Shown piece after piece: positions 48,561-61,639 of a stretch of DNA of 64,000 nt. A program made the position numbers and the translations under genes. Position 1 is the stretch's first letter. Every line of letters starts with the position of its first letter. This stretch comes from Stomoxys calcitrans (lineage: Eukaryota; Arthropoda; Insecta; Diptera; Muscidae), in NCBI RefSeq assembly GCF_963082655.1, contig NC_081556.1:4317265-4381264 (forward strand). The letters are read 5' to 3'. The notes below the pieces were generated by a model. The model saw only the letters and a program-made list of their open reading frames with translations, was not told the origin of the DNA and did not search any database.

Positions 48561-48929
48561 AGACTATTACATAATTACCTAAAAGGGAGTTGTTCGAACC
48601 ACCAGATTGCTGTAATTAAGGAGAGATATTTTCTATGAACAAATAAAAATATAATGTCAGCTTCATACAAACAGTACCCAGATTTCATGCTATAAGTAGA
48701 TGTGTTTCGTTGTCTCATATGGCTTGTCATCTATTGTGAATGAAAAGGCTTACAGCTGATTGCATTTATATCAATTCCAATGTATTGCGTGTAGCAAGAA
48801 GAATAATATATTGTTGCTTGCCCTTTGGGAAACCATAATTTATGTGGTTTAGTGTTTCCCAAACATCCCAATTAGGAACAAATCGGAGTGAAACTATGAT
48901 TAATTTGTTTATGGTGTATGCAATGCCAT

Positions 48930-49510
48930 ATTTCATAAGATACGCGAGTGTATGAGAGAGAACAGTATGATGTGTTAACGAGAAGGTATGCTGAGAGATC
49001 TGTGAGAGTGTGTGATGTTGTAGAGGTATGTGAGAGATAACAGTATGGTGTGTGAGGTTATAGTGTTTGTTTTGAGTTCCATGTTATTGTAGGTGGTGGT
49101 AAGTGAGAATGAAAGAGCTATGATATAGAGAGATAGAGTGTTTGCAACGAAATTTTAGTTATGGTTGGTGGTGTGATGTAAAAATGAGTAAAAGAGTATG
49201 AAGAATTACAATGTGATCCATATGCCAAGAGATCTATGTTATGATGGGTAAGTTGTGAATGAAAGTGTTATAGACGCCGTGGTTTATTTTAGTCCTATCC
49301 AGTGCAAACCAGATACCTGCAACCTGTGCACGCACATCTGTATGGAGCTTCTCATGATAACGATAAACACCACATAGATCGGGCTTAAAGTATTAGCCTG
49401 TGTGGTGCTACCTTGCCGTGAGGGAGATTATAGTTGATAACAGTATGATGTGTGAGAGATAAAGTGTTTGCTAAGAGAGCTCTGTTATGTTTAATAATGA
49501 GGGGAGTAAT
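48930..49510. repeat. GTGAGAG/TATGATGTGTGAG-rich degenerate repeats
   Basis: Phrases such as GATAACAGTATGATGTGTGA and GAGAGATAACAGTATGGTGT recur at 48960, 49037 and 49440. This is a low-complexity purine/GT-rich stretch. Confidence 0.55.
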
Positions 49511-49784
49511 GAATCTTTTCGTTAAAAAGTTTCTAGCACTGCACTCCATATAGCAGGATTTAAGTATTTGCCTATCACAATAGAAAGGTACCTTTAACAT
49601 CACCCTAACTTTTGAGAAAATATTCAATAGTCACCATGGAAAGATGGCTTATGAATTTTACAGTATTTTGATGGTATGCATGTGTTTTTTTTTTTGGGTT
49701 TTATCAAAACTAAAAATGTTTCTTAAAAATATTTTCTTCTCAAAACTCTACTGGAATGTTAGCTCTCAATAAAGTTTAACACAG

Positions 49785-49900
49785 GTACTCACTAAACCTA
49801 ATGTAGATTTTAAATAGGTTTATCTGACAGATTTCCTTTATAGAATTGCCAAATAAACCTATTTTAAGGCTTCATTGGGTTTTGTGAATAAGGCCGTAAA
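49785..49900. mobile_element. Third foldback MITE-like copy
   Basis: AAACCTAATGTAGATTTTAA and ATAGGTTTATCTG on the left are the imperfect inverse of CAAATAAACCTATTTTAAGG and CTTCATTGGGTTTTGTGAAT on the right. The right end TGTGAATAAGGCCGTAAA matches the element at 48310-48440. Confidence 0.7.
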
Positions 49901-51510
49901 TCTATATCTTGCCAGTATTTGTAAGTTAAGAAGACACTGCAAAAATCATTGAACAAAAAACAAAACCTAAACAAATATAAGCCTACCCTATCCCCTATAA
50001 CCCATTTATTCTTCAAATAGGTAAGTGTAATCGAATAAGGCAACAAAAAATTAAAACAAATTTTTTTCAGAAATCCTTGAAGTTTATTCCAAAAAAAATA
50101 TAAAAAAAAATATTTGTTTTCTTTTATTTACAAACAACAACAAGAACAAAAATGTCTCAAAAATTAAAGCTTTTTTTCAATAAACTCTTAAACAAAAGCA
50201 TATAAGCCAAGGCCAAAAATAAACAATTTAAGCTAGTATTAAAGCCAATTGAGGGTCAATAAAATAATTAGGGCATTTATGAACAAAACCAATTAAACTC
50301 AAATTAAATGAAAACAAGCCATAAGGATGTGGTCAAAATAAGGGAAATATATTAAATTCATATAAATATATAAAGTAAATTCTTAAAAAAAAATATAATT
50401 TAAAAAATTTTTTAATTAAAACATGCAACAATGAATAAAAAAAGTATTTTTAAATATATTTGGTTTAGAAAACTCAAAATTTTATCAAAATAAAAAAAAA
50501 TAAAAATCCAAAAAATTCAAAATAAAATAAAGCAAAAATAATTAAAACATAAATGTCCGCCAATGGTGTGTTTATCTGTGTCCATTCCGCCTGTATGTCA
50601 GGCGATTTATTTCTGTAATCAATAAAAGCCTTTCATTCTAGTGATATTCATTCTCATTGTCAAACAGCTCGTATCTCTCCCATTTGGGAGATTAATGAAA
50701 AAAAGTTTTGAAATTTTGAAAGTTAATCATAATTTTTTTTTAAGTTTTTAAAGTATGATTTCAAGGAAATTTTTAAATTGTTTTATTCTTAAAATTGCTT
50801 ATATTAGAAGTTTTAAAATTTTTAAGAAAAAAAAAATTATTAAAATCTTTGTTTTTTTCTGTTTTGGTTTGTTTCTGTCTTAAAATTTTATTGAGATTAT
50901 TTGATATTTTATTATATTATTTTTTTTTATTATTATTTTTTTAAGATTTTAATTTTAAAAAATATTTGTTTTATAAAATATTTCTTTTTTTAATTTTATA
51001 GCTTTCTTCAAAAAACATAATGTTTGCATTTTTTTGATTTTGTTATCATACCCAGGCCATTGCAGACAATTATAATAAAAAAATAAATGAATCGAGATTT
51101 GGACTATCATTATAATAAAAAGTACAAAAAATAATAGTTTTAAAAAAATTAAAAATGCAAATACCATGGCTTTTGAAGGAAATTATGAAATAAAAAAAGA
51201 AGTAAATTAAAAAAACACATATATTAAAAAAAATATTAAATAATAAAAAAATCAAACATTTTAATATAACAAAAATTCTTAAAATAATAAAAAAATTATT
51301 TAATAATTAAAAATTTTAAAAATATTTATTTGTTTGATTTCATTCCTTTTAACAAAAATGATATATTTTTAATTTTGTACATTTTCTTTCTTATATTAAT
51401 ATATTTATTTTTTTGTTATTATTTATTTTTCATTAATTTTGCAGTTAGTACTATTTTATTTTACTATTATTTTGTTTATTCCATCGAACTGTTTAATTAA
51501 TAAAAAAAAA
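49901..51510. other. Extremely A/T-rich intergenic DNA
   Basis: Long A and T runs with almost no G/C from about 50050 to 51500. No gene. Possible matrix-attachment-like composition, which I cannot test here. Confidence 0.45.
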
Positions 51511-51735
51511 TTATGCACGCCCTAGTGGATACAATGACGTCCTATTGTGCGTATGATTACTTTGCATGATATTTCAAATCCCCATATGCACGCCGTATTG
51601 GATACAATGACGAAAAATTTGTGTGTACCAGGGTGTGTATGAATAATTTGCATGATATTTGAAATAAGCATGCGTACCATGGGACAATAAGCAGAAAAAC
51701 ATATTCCACAGAAGGAGTATGTAAGCAACATTTCA
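51511..51735 (+). repeat. Approximately 73-bp direct repeat, two and a half units
   Basis: ATGCACGCC followed by GGATACAATGACG occurs at 51513 and 51586. Both are followed by TTTGCATGATATTT at related distances. A third partial unit (GCATGCGTACC) lies near 51668. Confidence 0.75.
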
Positions 51736-53750
51736 CCGAATGCCCGGATATATAATTATGAATAAAAAATTAAAAAATTCCGAGCTTTTATTTTATTATT
51801 TGTTAAATTTTTTATTTTATTTTATTTTATTCCCTTTTTATTTTTTTCATTAAATTTATTTCATTTACATTACATTTTTTGTTCGTTTTATTTTATTTAT
51901 ATATTTGCCTCTATTTTGACCACACCCTTCAATAACAATTTCCCCTTTTCCCAAGCTGAATTTAAACTCTCCACAATGCTATAAGAAAAAAACTTAAAAA
52001 AATTATAAGCAAACTTAAAAAATCAATATGAGAGAAAGATACCTTAAATAAAACAAAAACAAATCTTTGAATATAAATTTGTAAACACACACAAAATAAG
52101 CCAATTGACAGCCACTAACAAAACAACAGAAATTTTAACAATAACAGCAGCAACAATAAAACCAAAGAAAACAAATGCTAACACAAATTAATGTTGAAAC
52201 TGAGATAAATTTTATAAATGTTATGCAACAGAGAGAAAAAAATTAAAAATAATTTATAAAAAACAATAACAACAATAAAATCTAGCAATGAAATAAACCA
52301 AATTAAAACAAACAAGCAGAATAATGAGAATAAATATTTATATTTACAAATATTCGATGTTAAGTATATGGCAAAATGTTTAAAGAAACAAACAAAAATT
52401 CCGAATCCAAGAAAAAAAAAAAACAAAAATCTTGGAAAAGATACCAAACAAATATATACCTTTGATTTTTTTTTAATATTTATATATTTAAGACTCTACC
52501 CTAAAACCTTAAACTAATAGCTAATTGAACTCTGAGGTGCTATCTCCCTAAAATCCCCTCTCCATAACTTTGAAAACCTTGATTGGTATTCCCTCCCTCT
52601 AACTAAGTTGAAATTTAAGTTTTATGCAATTGTCTAAACTTTAAACTTAACCAAAGAAATTGTTGTTATGAATTCTATAGACAAACTAAACTAAACTAAA
52701 CTCTTTATATCATATCAAAGCTTTCCAAAACCAAAGAGAAAAGTCAGCTATGCGAAACTCTTAAAAAAAACCCCCCACTTAACACAAAAACCAAATCCGA
52801 GAGAAAAAATCTTCATTAAAATGCTGAAATTAAAACAAAAAAAAAAATATTGATAATTATAAGAGATTAAGAAAATATAACAAAAAGAAACAATAAAAAA
52901 CCGGAAAAATAAACAAAAATGAAAACCGAAGCACACAATGGGCCTTTTGATTTATTATGAAAAAGGTTTTGTTTTTGTTATGTTTCTTTCATTGGATAAC
53001 ATCAAAAGATCATAGCAAAGGGGCTGTTTAGTAAACTAACAGGAAACGGAAATGAATGAACGCTGAACCAGTTGATTGTGTTTGTATTGTTATTTTGATG
53101 TATGTGTGTATTCGTGAATGCACGAATTTTCATTTGGTTCTCTACATCAAAATTTCATAAATAGCTTTTGTTACATTCTCTTTGTTATAAATGTTTGTTG
53201 GCCTTTTTGGGGCAAAAAGAAACTAAGAATTGTGCGCCTTTTTCTCTTGTTATCGGGCCATCTCCAATATGGGCTCTTTTTTGTGAGTTCCTTTTTAAGC
53301 TATAACAAATTTACCTTGGCATACAACAACCCATTACTTCCTTTCGGATTCTTTTGTACTTTTCAACATGTGTTAGGTACAAAATATCCGAAATGCCCAT
53401 TCGTAATTGAATTTTACAATCACAATGGCTCACATTTGTATGGGATCGGGAAACATACATATTTTCCTAAGCAATTGAGGAAATGGCACAATAAACCCTT
53501 AATAATAAAATCTATTCAGGCACATTGTGAAATATATGGAACTGTATTAGCTATGGTAAGTATATTTCTCGATAAGATGAATACATGAAGAAAAAGACAT
53601 TTTCTTCAGAATTTCAACAAAATAGGATGAACATTACAAGCCTTACTTGAATGCTCGTAGAAGTTGGCCCTCAATAGAAATAGCTCTAATGTATAACAAA
53701 AATTCTGAACCCTTAGAAAGTCAACTCGGAAGAACAATTCATATGGGAGG
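51736..53750. other. A/T-rich intergenic DNA without a supported gene
   Basis: Contains the longest open frame of the window (53118-53588, 156 codons, +). It is rich in Phe/Leu/Tyr/Asn, as expected for translated A/T-rich DNA. It has no repeated domain pattern or motif I recognise, and no splice or UTR context. I treat it as chance. Confidence 0.4.
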
Positions 53751-53751
53751 T

Positions 53752-54960
53752 TAGGTTAGGTTAAATGGGTCGCCCACCAAAGTTCACTCGGAGGCCAGTT
53801 TGGCGCACTGTGGTACCCTAGAGAGAGAAAGGGAAGAAAAAGAAAATTTGAGACCTCGTACTAGAGGTTATACACGAATAAAAGGGAAAAAAACAGGAGG
53901 AGTGGAGAAACACGAGCGGGGGAGGGGGGGGGGGGGTTAAGAACCTCCCGTCCCTACGCAAGCACGGATCTACCTACCCCGGAACTTGTGGCACACCCCC
54001 CGTCGGAACCATCCTGTTCCCTCAACAAACCTCAGGAGAGATACCAGAGGTACGTTTACAATCTCAACCAGATCACAGAAGAAACGGCTCCCTAGAAAGA
54101 AGAGCCTTCGTCTCTGCAGACCCGGGCAGGAACACAGCAAGTGCTCAATAGTCTCCTCCTCATCCTCATTGAGGCAACTCCTACGGAAGTCATTGTGCGG
54201 TAGTCCCATGCGCGCCGCCACGGCCTATGGCACAGTGTCCACTTATGACCACTGTCAAAGTACTCATCGACCTCTTATCGGAAGCCATCCCTTGTTCTTC
54301 TCCGGTCGATGACCGATCATAGCGCCTTCGCAGTCCGGCAACCATCTACCGGGTCCCACCTGGCCATCCCCTCTACTGTGCTCAGTAGCTCGACAAATGG
54401 CACGTAAGCAAGACCGATGACTGGTCCGCCTGGCGCAGACGAACTCCTCCTGACGCACTCATCCGCCCTCTCAGCGTCACATCGTGAGTCCGGAGCCTAT
54501 CCAGGGATTCCAAACAGTCCGCCACCCATCTCGACCTCACCATCCTCGACCCCCAGGCCTTAAGTGCCACATATTCTGTCCACATAAATTCTGAGTTTCG
54601 AGAACGGTAAGCCCCTTGCAAGAATTTCTCTTGCGGCCACCGCAATGGCACAGACCTCTGCCTGAAAGACCGTACACTCATCCGGTAGTCTCAGAGACAT
54701 ACTGATATTGAGTGCATCAGAGTAGACCCCCAATCCAGTCTGTGGCTCCATCTTTGAGCCATGTGTGTAGATCATGATCCATCCTCCAGTCGGCACTGGT
54801 GCCAGGTGGTCGGAGATTCTCCTCAGTTTAACCTCCGTATCCATCCATACCCAGAATCAAACTGTGGCCGCAACCTTACTCCTTCAGCATGCTGACCTTT
54901 CTCAGCCTAAGCGCGACCCTGGCGGTGCAGTTCCAAATATAGGCTAGGCCCAACCCCATA
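53752..54960 (-). pseudogene. LINE 3' half: RNase H domain, Cys/His knuckle, C-terminus and 3' UTR
   Basis: The minus-strand frame 54844-54560 reads WIMIYTHGSKMEPQTGLGVY, then FQAEVCAIAVAAREIL and KLRIYVD, an RNase H domain. The first catalytic Asp of the YTDGS motif is His here, so the enzyme is probably inactive. Further on, 54221-53970 gives CLNEDEEETIEHLLCSCPGL (C--C/H-C knuckle type), RRRLFFLGSRFFCDLVEIVN and FVEGTGWF, the usual LINE C-terminus. The frame is broken between these parts (shifts near 54560 and 54460-54265). The 3' UTR ends at GGTTAGGTTAGGTTAAATGG. It is the best preserved LINE piece in the window. Confidence 0.85.
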
Positions 54961-55099
54961 CCCAACACCACTACTGTGGTACCAGGTATTATAATTTAGT
55001 GAATATATTTGTAACACCCAGAAGGAAGAGAAATAGTTCTATTGATTAGTATACCGATCGACTATCTTGGTAACCGAAAAAAACACAAATCAGATATCT

Positions 55100-55400
55100 A
55101 AATTTGGGTTCAAACAACATAGGGGAACGCCCCATCCTAAAAATCCCAAACCAATATATTGACCTATTGGGACAATATGGGTATCAAACGAAAGGTATTT
55201 GAGAGTAGAATGTGAATCTGATACCCCAATTAGGAGGGAATTGCCTTAAAATTGCCAAACCGGAAAAACCCCAAACGTGGGCTAGACATACAAGACAGAC
55301 AATGTGGGATACAAACGAAAGGTATTCGGGAGTAGAAATCCTGGTATTAGGAGTAGAAATCCAGGCATTGGGAGTAGAACAGTGTGCTTACGACGAAAAA
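55100..55400 (+). repeat. Tandem repeat family with CAATATGGGTATCAAACGAAAGG units (plus)
   Basis: Two units: GGGACAATATGGGTATCAAA then CGAAAGGTATTTGAGAGTAG, and GACAATGTGGGATACAAACG then AAAGGTATTCGGGAGTAGAA. GGAGTAGAAATCCTGGTATT-like text is then itself triplicated (55329-55378). It is related in inverse orientation to 9780-10770. Confidence 0.75.
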
Positions 55401-56480
55401 CATAACAATTGTAAGTTGCAATAACAAAATCTAATTGCACAATGACATAACAAACGAAAATGTCCTCTAACGATGACGATTCCCTAATGACCATCATTAA
55501 TAGAAATGGGGAAACAATACATAAATTCGAAACCATTTCATTGACTCTTCTTTGTAAAATAAAAAAATGTCAATTTATTTCAATCACCTATGACCTTTTA
55601 AACCACTTTCATAGTCAAAATATTGATTTGCAATAAACATTTCATTCGCATATCCAAATCCAATTTAATGACATGCTTTTGCCATTATGAAGAAATGTAG
55701 AAGACACACAAAAAAACGAAAACTTCACAGAAATTTACATAGGAATGAGGTGAATGAATGAATGCATGCTAAACAAAGTGGTGATATTAGGCAATACGAT
55801 TTATGTAGAGACATGTGTGCACAAACAACACGAGTACCCATACTTTAGGTGACATAAACTTTTAGGCCATTTCCTTTGTTTAAAAACTCATTCGTTTATG
55901 GGGCGTTCATGTTCTTCATATTTGTTAGTTCAATGTTGTTTTTGTTGTTATTCGGAGCGTGTCTGACTTGTTTCACTCATGTGTTGGGAGTGCAGAAAGA
56001 TAGATGTCTAAATTCGATTTTCATATTCCCACTTTTTGTTTTTTTGAGTAGTTAACTGGGCTTACAACATCACAGCCAAACAGTGCCTCAGCAAAGTTGC
56101 TACAGTTATTTCGCTTTTGGGTGAGAAGCAAAGTGAACTAAGTATAATTGAATGAGGTTGGTGCCCTTTTTTGATCATGATAAATATTTGGGAAAAGACA
56201 TTACGGAACTTAGTGTCAAAAATTGTAGAAGAAGTGCAGAAAATCAAGGCCCTAGGAAATATATTTTGAGTTTGGATAAACGTACCAATGTTCTCTGATA
56301 TCCAACTAAGTAAATTAATATTTGGTTTAAAAATAATAAGCTTAACAATTAGTTTAGCTATCATTGATCTAACGAAATAAGTCAAGAAATTTAGAAAATG
56401 CTATTATGTTGCGACCCAGCATTCCATTGTGAAAGGATGTATGTCTAAAAGGTTCAGATTACAATAAACCCCAATTTTGG
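55401..56480. other. Intergenic DNA without recognised elements
   Basis: Unique-looking sequence of ordinary A/T content. Short open frames only. Confidence 0.4.
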
Positions 56481-58420
56481 TATGACATAGCATCATAACT
56501 TAAATGTATTCCAAACGGAAATATATATTTTGTAACAATATAACAGTTTTACCTGGACTGTTATACAAAGACTTTAATACTTATTGCCTCCTTCATGACC
56601 CTCAGAAATAATGAAATTACAAAAAACAAGGCTATGAAGCATGTATAGAAAGATGGAATTGTCAATCGAATTTAAATTGTTTCCAACAAGGTTTTATAAT
56701 AGAAATGTATTTAATACAGAAATCTATTGTTATATAACAGTATAAAAGTTTTACCTTAAATGTAATACATTGACAATAACCGATCACTCTAACAGGTATT
56801 GCAGAATTGTATTGAATACAAAAATAAATTGGTGTATAACAGTTTTATCTACACTGTTACCCATATAAGTATCTTTATGGCCATCGTAGGTATAACCTTA
56901 AATTTGATACAAAATTTTAGCCCATAAATGTATTTTCATGGCGGACGTAAATGGTGTTTTTTAACTATCTAGTAAATTGTGGAAAGTTAAGCAGCCAAGC
57001 TTTCAGTTTTTATGCAATAATATTAACTGTTATACAATGACATATACTGATAATTCTATTTTCATAACCTCCTGGAAACGGTGTATTTAGAAATAATTTT
57101 TTTGGAAATATTTAAAAGCTCTTTATAGATTTTTCACTTTGTTGTGAGCCCAGCAATCTATCTATTAGGGTTGCATGGTGAAAAGTTCCCAACTTCTGTA
57201 GAATTCACATTGGTATGACAAAATTTTACAACCGTAGCGCAGAGGTTAGCATGTCCGCCTATGACGCTAAACGCCAGGGCTCGAATCCTGGCGAGACCAT
57301 CAGAAAAAAAATTTTGCAGCGTTGGATTTCCCCTCCTAATGCTGGCAACATTTGTGAGGTACTTTGCCATGTAAAACTTCTCTCCAAAGAGGTGTTGCAC
57401 TGCGGAACGCTGTTCGGACTTGGCTATAAAAAGGAGGCCCCGTATCATTGAGCTTAAACTTGAATCGGACATCACTCATTGATATGTGAGAAGTTTGCCC
57501 CTGTTCCAAAGTTGAATGTGCATGGGCAAAGTTTATTTATTAAATATATTATTTTATAGAAGTATAACAGTTTTAAGCCAACTGTTATACAATGACACGT
57601 AATAACGTCTAGACAACCGTCGGAAAAAATCGGAAAATCAAGTTTTTTTATTATACATCTGTATAACAGTGACTTTAACACTTAATTCTCTTTTTGGTGG
57701 TCTTTGGAAGCAAGATATCGGAAAGACATAAATAAAAAATAGTTGTACATTAACTGTAACTGTATTACAGTTTGCGCTAACTGTATAACTGATTTAGTAT
57801 AACACTTTTAAGGTAACTCTAATACCATAAACATAAAATCCTATATTGGCGACCTTCGAAAAAGAGAAATAGTATATTCAGATTTAATATGACCAAATTG
57901 TACAGCAGTTTTCGACTAACTGTTATGTACTACTTACTCACGTTACTGGATAACAGTTTTATGGAAGCTTTTATACAATGAATAAATCACTTAATTGCGT
58001 CTTGAAGGCCTTCACATATAGAAAATGGGAAATTAAATTTGGCTTTGATATAATTGTATAACAGATTTAGATTAACTGTTGTACAATGACTTGAAGACTT
58101 AGCTTTGTCTTTGCACCCTTGAAAAATAGAAATTTGTGAACTTTAATTTGAAATAACTAACAGTTTTTCTAAAAAATTGGTATAACACAATTGTATAACA
58201 GTTTTACTTAAACTGTAAAACAGTTTTATGCTAACTATTATACAACAATTGAAATACTTAGTTCTGCCTTTGGGGTCTTCGGAAGAAAATCGGAAATTCA
58301 ATGATACAATTGTAACAATTTTATACAATATTAACTGTTATACAATGACTTCAATACGGGGTTTGGTCTTGGCGGCCTTTAAAAATACAAAACATCCAGT
58401 CATGTTTATATTTTTTCTTA
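56480..58420. repeat. Hairpin-motif repeat array (TATAACAGTT / AACTGTTATACAATGA), second cluster
   Basis: Inverted motif pairs such as GTATAACAGTTTTA...AACTGTTATACAATGAC occur near 56535, 56745, 56850, 57030, 57560, 57670, 57780, 57960, 58060, 58195, 58230 and 58335. The linking text is repeated (CTTAATTCTGCCTTTGGGG-like, then GAAAATAGAAATGGGAAATT). A SINE at 57231-57535 interrupts it. Units diverge strongly. Confidence 0.75.
57231..57535 (+). mobile_element. tRNA-derived SINE, copy 5 (plus), best preserved head
   Basis: ACCGTAGCGCAGAGGTTAGC includes the A box TAGCGCAGAGG. GGGCTCGAATCCTGGC is the B box with one change. The body is complete (TTCCCCTCCTAATGCTGGCA, GTGTTGCACTGCGGAACGCT, GGCTATAAAAAGGAGGCCCC) to the tail GAATGTGCATGGGCAAA. 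It is inserted in the hairpin-motif array. Confidence 0.93.
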
Positions 58421-60690
58421 GAATTTTTACAGAAATTTTGCAAAAATGCAGTTAAGTTATTATGCCTTTCAGCTGCAAATGTATTTTGAAGACATAAACA
58501 TTGAAACTAGCACCACACGAAATGACACAGTCAGCGAAGCTCAAAGAAAAACTGACATACACACAAAACTAAAACAACAACTTGTGATTTATATTTTACC
58601 ACCTTTTATGGCTTTTGTCAAATGTTGTCAAGACATGAAACTCACTGCCATCCCATTCTTGCTGTCACCGTTGTTAGACTGCGAACAGTACTAACCTAAT
58701 ACCACTCCATTTGCTAAGGGGAAATGGCTTAGCAACATGTGTAACGATGAAATGAAGGAGCTGTTGACACAGTCAAAAGCGGATCGAAACAAAATCGCAG
58801 GGCCTTCAAATGAGAAACAGAATAGAAAAAAAATCAAACGAGCAAGGAATGGAAATTAGGCAACATCTGCATTTGCCGTCAGCAGCACCAAAGTAGCATA
58901 AAGACTATCTACTCCAGTAGTGGCACATATGACTGGCAAACGGAAGCGGAAACGGAAGTCTGTAATATCGTAAAATAAACGTCGTGGAATGTCACAAATA
59001 AATTTGTGTCTCTCATTCATTTCTATGCCTTTAGGCATTCTCTTTAAGACAAATGGTTTTAATGTTAAGCCCTGCAAAGAAACTCACACACATGCACAAT
59101 CATTCGAGTACGCACACACCCCTACAAAATAACAATATTTGAAAGTCTTCCTGTCTTTGTGATGTTGCTGATGTTCATTTTCGTTGTAGTCATTTGAATT
59201 GATGTTGTTGCTGTTTCTTGGGCTTTTATGAATAACTTATGAACGATTTGTTTTAATGGTGTTTGAGTAGCTGTTGTTTGCTTTTTGTTTTGCTTTTTTT
59301 TTTGTTGTCCTATATCTGATGTTGTTTTAGACGTTGTAATTTTTTAAAGGCTCTCTTTCTTTTGGGAATGGGTTCGAAGCCATCTCTAACATCATAGGAT
59401 GTGTGTAAAAAATCCTTTGATGAATTTTAATGCCACATTTGTCTATCCTTCCTACGGCTCGTTTAATCTCATCACATTTTACTTTAGCTGTGATGAAGTC
59501 AATTCATTCACTCATTCATTCCCATTGTTATTCTTTGGCAGAAATTGATGATAAATATGTGCATATGTATGGGTGAGTTAGTGTACGCGTAGATTGCAAG
59601 GCCATTACCGCAGAGAGAGGAAGAGAGAGCTGTGATTTAATGTTATATAAACATTATCTAAATGTATTGGTATATATGCTAAATGGCTAATGCATTTTTT
59701 AATATTAGATGGGTAAAGAGGGATGGTAGATTGCAAATTTTATATAAAATTTACAAAACATACGATTTTTTAAAAAAGATAAAAAAAAAGAATTTTCCTA
59801 CAAATACTTGAATTTGGAATATTTTATAAATTTTATTTTTTAAGAATCTTGGGGTGTATTCTCCCATATAAAAACTGATTATTTTACAGGTTATCGCAGA
59901 TAGTCGAGGAAAACATAAGGTTATTAGACAATTCCGAAAATACTTGGTATGTATACGACAATTTTGCAGCTCTTCTCATTGCATACCCATTCTACTGTAT
60001 TTATATATCGCTTTTAAATGTTGCTCAAAAAATCACTTCAAATGTTTAAATGTTTTTTCATATTGGCTGTACATTTATTCTGATAGAATTCGTGCCAACG
60101 CATTTTATGTTTTGCACATTTGTCAAAATGTATGCCATTCAGCAACATAACCACAAGCTTATAATAATTCTATTTTCGTTTGCAACGAAAAAAAAAACAT
60201 ATTGCATTCGAAAAGTTTTCACATTATGTGGTGAATATGCAAATATTATTAAAATGTAATCCCATGTTCAACGCAGCGTATGATTGATATGAAATTATGG
60301 CAAATAATATGCAATGGGAAATGTAGAACACACGTTCGTATATTTAATTGAAGGCAATGAGCTGATTATTGTATTTCAAGTCACAATGGGTGGAAAATAA
60401 GAATATTGAAGATTTATTTAAAATTTACCAGTCGGAGTTTGAAAGTTTAGGATTGCAGTTCCTTAGTCTCCCTAGTACGAGTTGGAGATCTGAAGGATTC
60501 TTTGCTTTTCATGCATCCGCTGTTGGACATATCCTTCTTGACCAAATCAAAAGCTGCTCCTTGCTCTCTGGTCAAGCCAGCCACTCCGCCAGCAGATATT
60601 TCAGTATCGACAATATGATATGGCCATCTACTACCTTTGCGACTGTAGTTAGTTCGTAGTTTCCTATTAGTATTGAAAATATCAATACAA
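58420..60690. other. Intergenic DNA without a supported gene
   Basis: Mostly unique-looking. Short open frames at 58446-58694 and 60369-60659 look slightly less A/T-biased than the surroundings but match no domain I recognise. Confidence 0.4.
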
Positions 60691-60694
60691 CAAC

Positions 60695-61625
60695 ATATTT
60701 TTGTATAACAGTTTTATCTTAACTGTTATACACTTTTCCCAGATAATGGTGGTCATGACCAACCCCTGATGATGGTATAGAGTATGTACCACTAGTCAAA
60801 ATAAGGTTCACGCAACCCGGCTGAAAAACAATAAGGCAGCAGGAGCCGATGGAACGGAGGAGACACGCTGATAATGTGTATGCATTAGCTCGTCTGCGCA
60901 ATTTGACTAGAAGAACGCATACCCGATGATTGGAACTTCAGCATACTATGTCCCTCACACAAGAAAGGGGACAAAACGGTATGCGCCAACTACAGAGGAA
61001 TAAGTCTCCTCCCCATCGCTAACAAAATACCATAGAACGTTCGTGTGAAAGATTAAAGTCTAAAATCAACGAAATAATTGGGTCCTATCAGCGTGGCTTT
61101 AGACCTGGTCACCTTAGACAGCCCTATTTCAAAGATATTTCAAGCCATGTTTGAATTTTTTATCCCTGCAAAACGGATACGACTTTGCAGGATGACGCTG
61201 CTGATACACTCTCCTCAGCTAAAGTAGGAAAGAACCTCTCCCAAACGACCAATACCAAACGTGGTTTCAGACAGGGAGCTTACCGTGTGATCTTTTTAGT
61301 ATCCTGCTGGAGAAGATTATACGAGATGCAGGTGTGAATAGGCACACTACTCACAAGAGAACATATGCTTCTCACCTAAGTCGACGACATCGATATTATG
61401 GGTCGGTCACCAGTAAACCGTAAAATCAAAATTGGCATGACACGATTGCATAACGAATTTAAGGTTACTAGTTTTATAGTTTTATACAAACTATTATACA
61501 ATGATTAAAACACTTAATTCCGTTTTGGGTGCCTTCGAATATAGGAAAAGGGAAATTAAAATTAGTTTTGATACAATTATATAACAGATTTACGTTAACT
61601 GTTATACAATGACTTGAAATCGTAG
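60695..61625. repeat. Hairpin-motif repeats, third cluster
   Basis: TGTATAACAGTTTTATCTTA, then ACTGTTATACAC at 60700-60735. ACAATTATATAACAGATTTA and GTTAACTGTTATACAATGAC at 61575-61615, with a diverged pair near 61470-61500. The RT relics lie between and after them. Confidence 0.7.
60780..61430 (+). pseudogene. RTE-like LINE reverse transcriptase relic
   Basis: Plus-strand frames give LKNNKAAGADG near 60820-60850, then [20 protein letters not shown] and [16 protein letters not shown] near 60925-61030. CERLKSKINEIIGSYQRGFR-like text follows near 61045-61110, AKVGKNLSQTTNTKRGFRQG near 61220-61280, and YVDDIDIMGRSP near 61375-61410. These are successive RT motifs of RTE-type elements, with deletions and frameshifts between them. 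The catalytic YADD reads YVDD. Confidence 0.8.
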
Positions 61626-61639
61626 TTCTGTCTTTGCTG

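Larger units (their letters stand above)
47695..48794 (+). repeat. Tandem duplication (period 558) of a composite MITE-bearing unit
   Basis: Copy 1 runs 47695-48252 and copy 2 runs 48253-48794. Both start CAGTAGAGGGA and end CCAATGTATTGCGTGTAG, and they align through their length with moderate divergence. Each unit contains two foldback modules and a TATTGTGAATGAAAAGGC...CAGCTGATT module. The duplication presumably arose by unequal exchange or replication slippage and is old enough to have diverged. Confidence 0.92.

Noticed and set aside
53118..53588. A 156-codon open frame, the longest in the window
   Set aside because: Its composition matches translated A/T-rich DNA, there is no recognisable domain, no UTR or splice context and no repeat-element motif. 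A chance frame is the simplest reading.
57231..57300. tRNA gene (A and B boxes present), also at 9655, 17003, 19651 and 30552
   Set aside because: No tRNA cloverleaf closes at the 3' end; all copies share a 200-base non-tRNA body and tail, so they are SINE heads.
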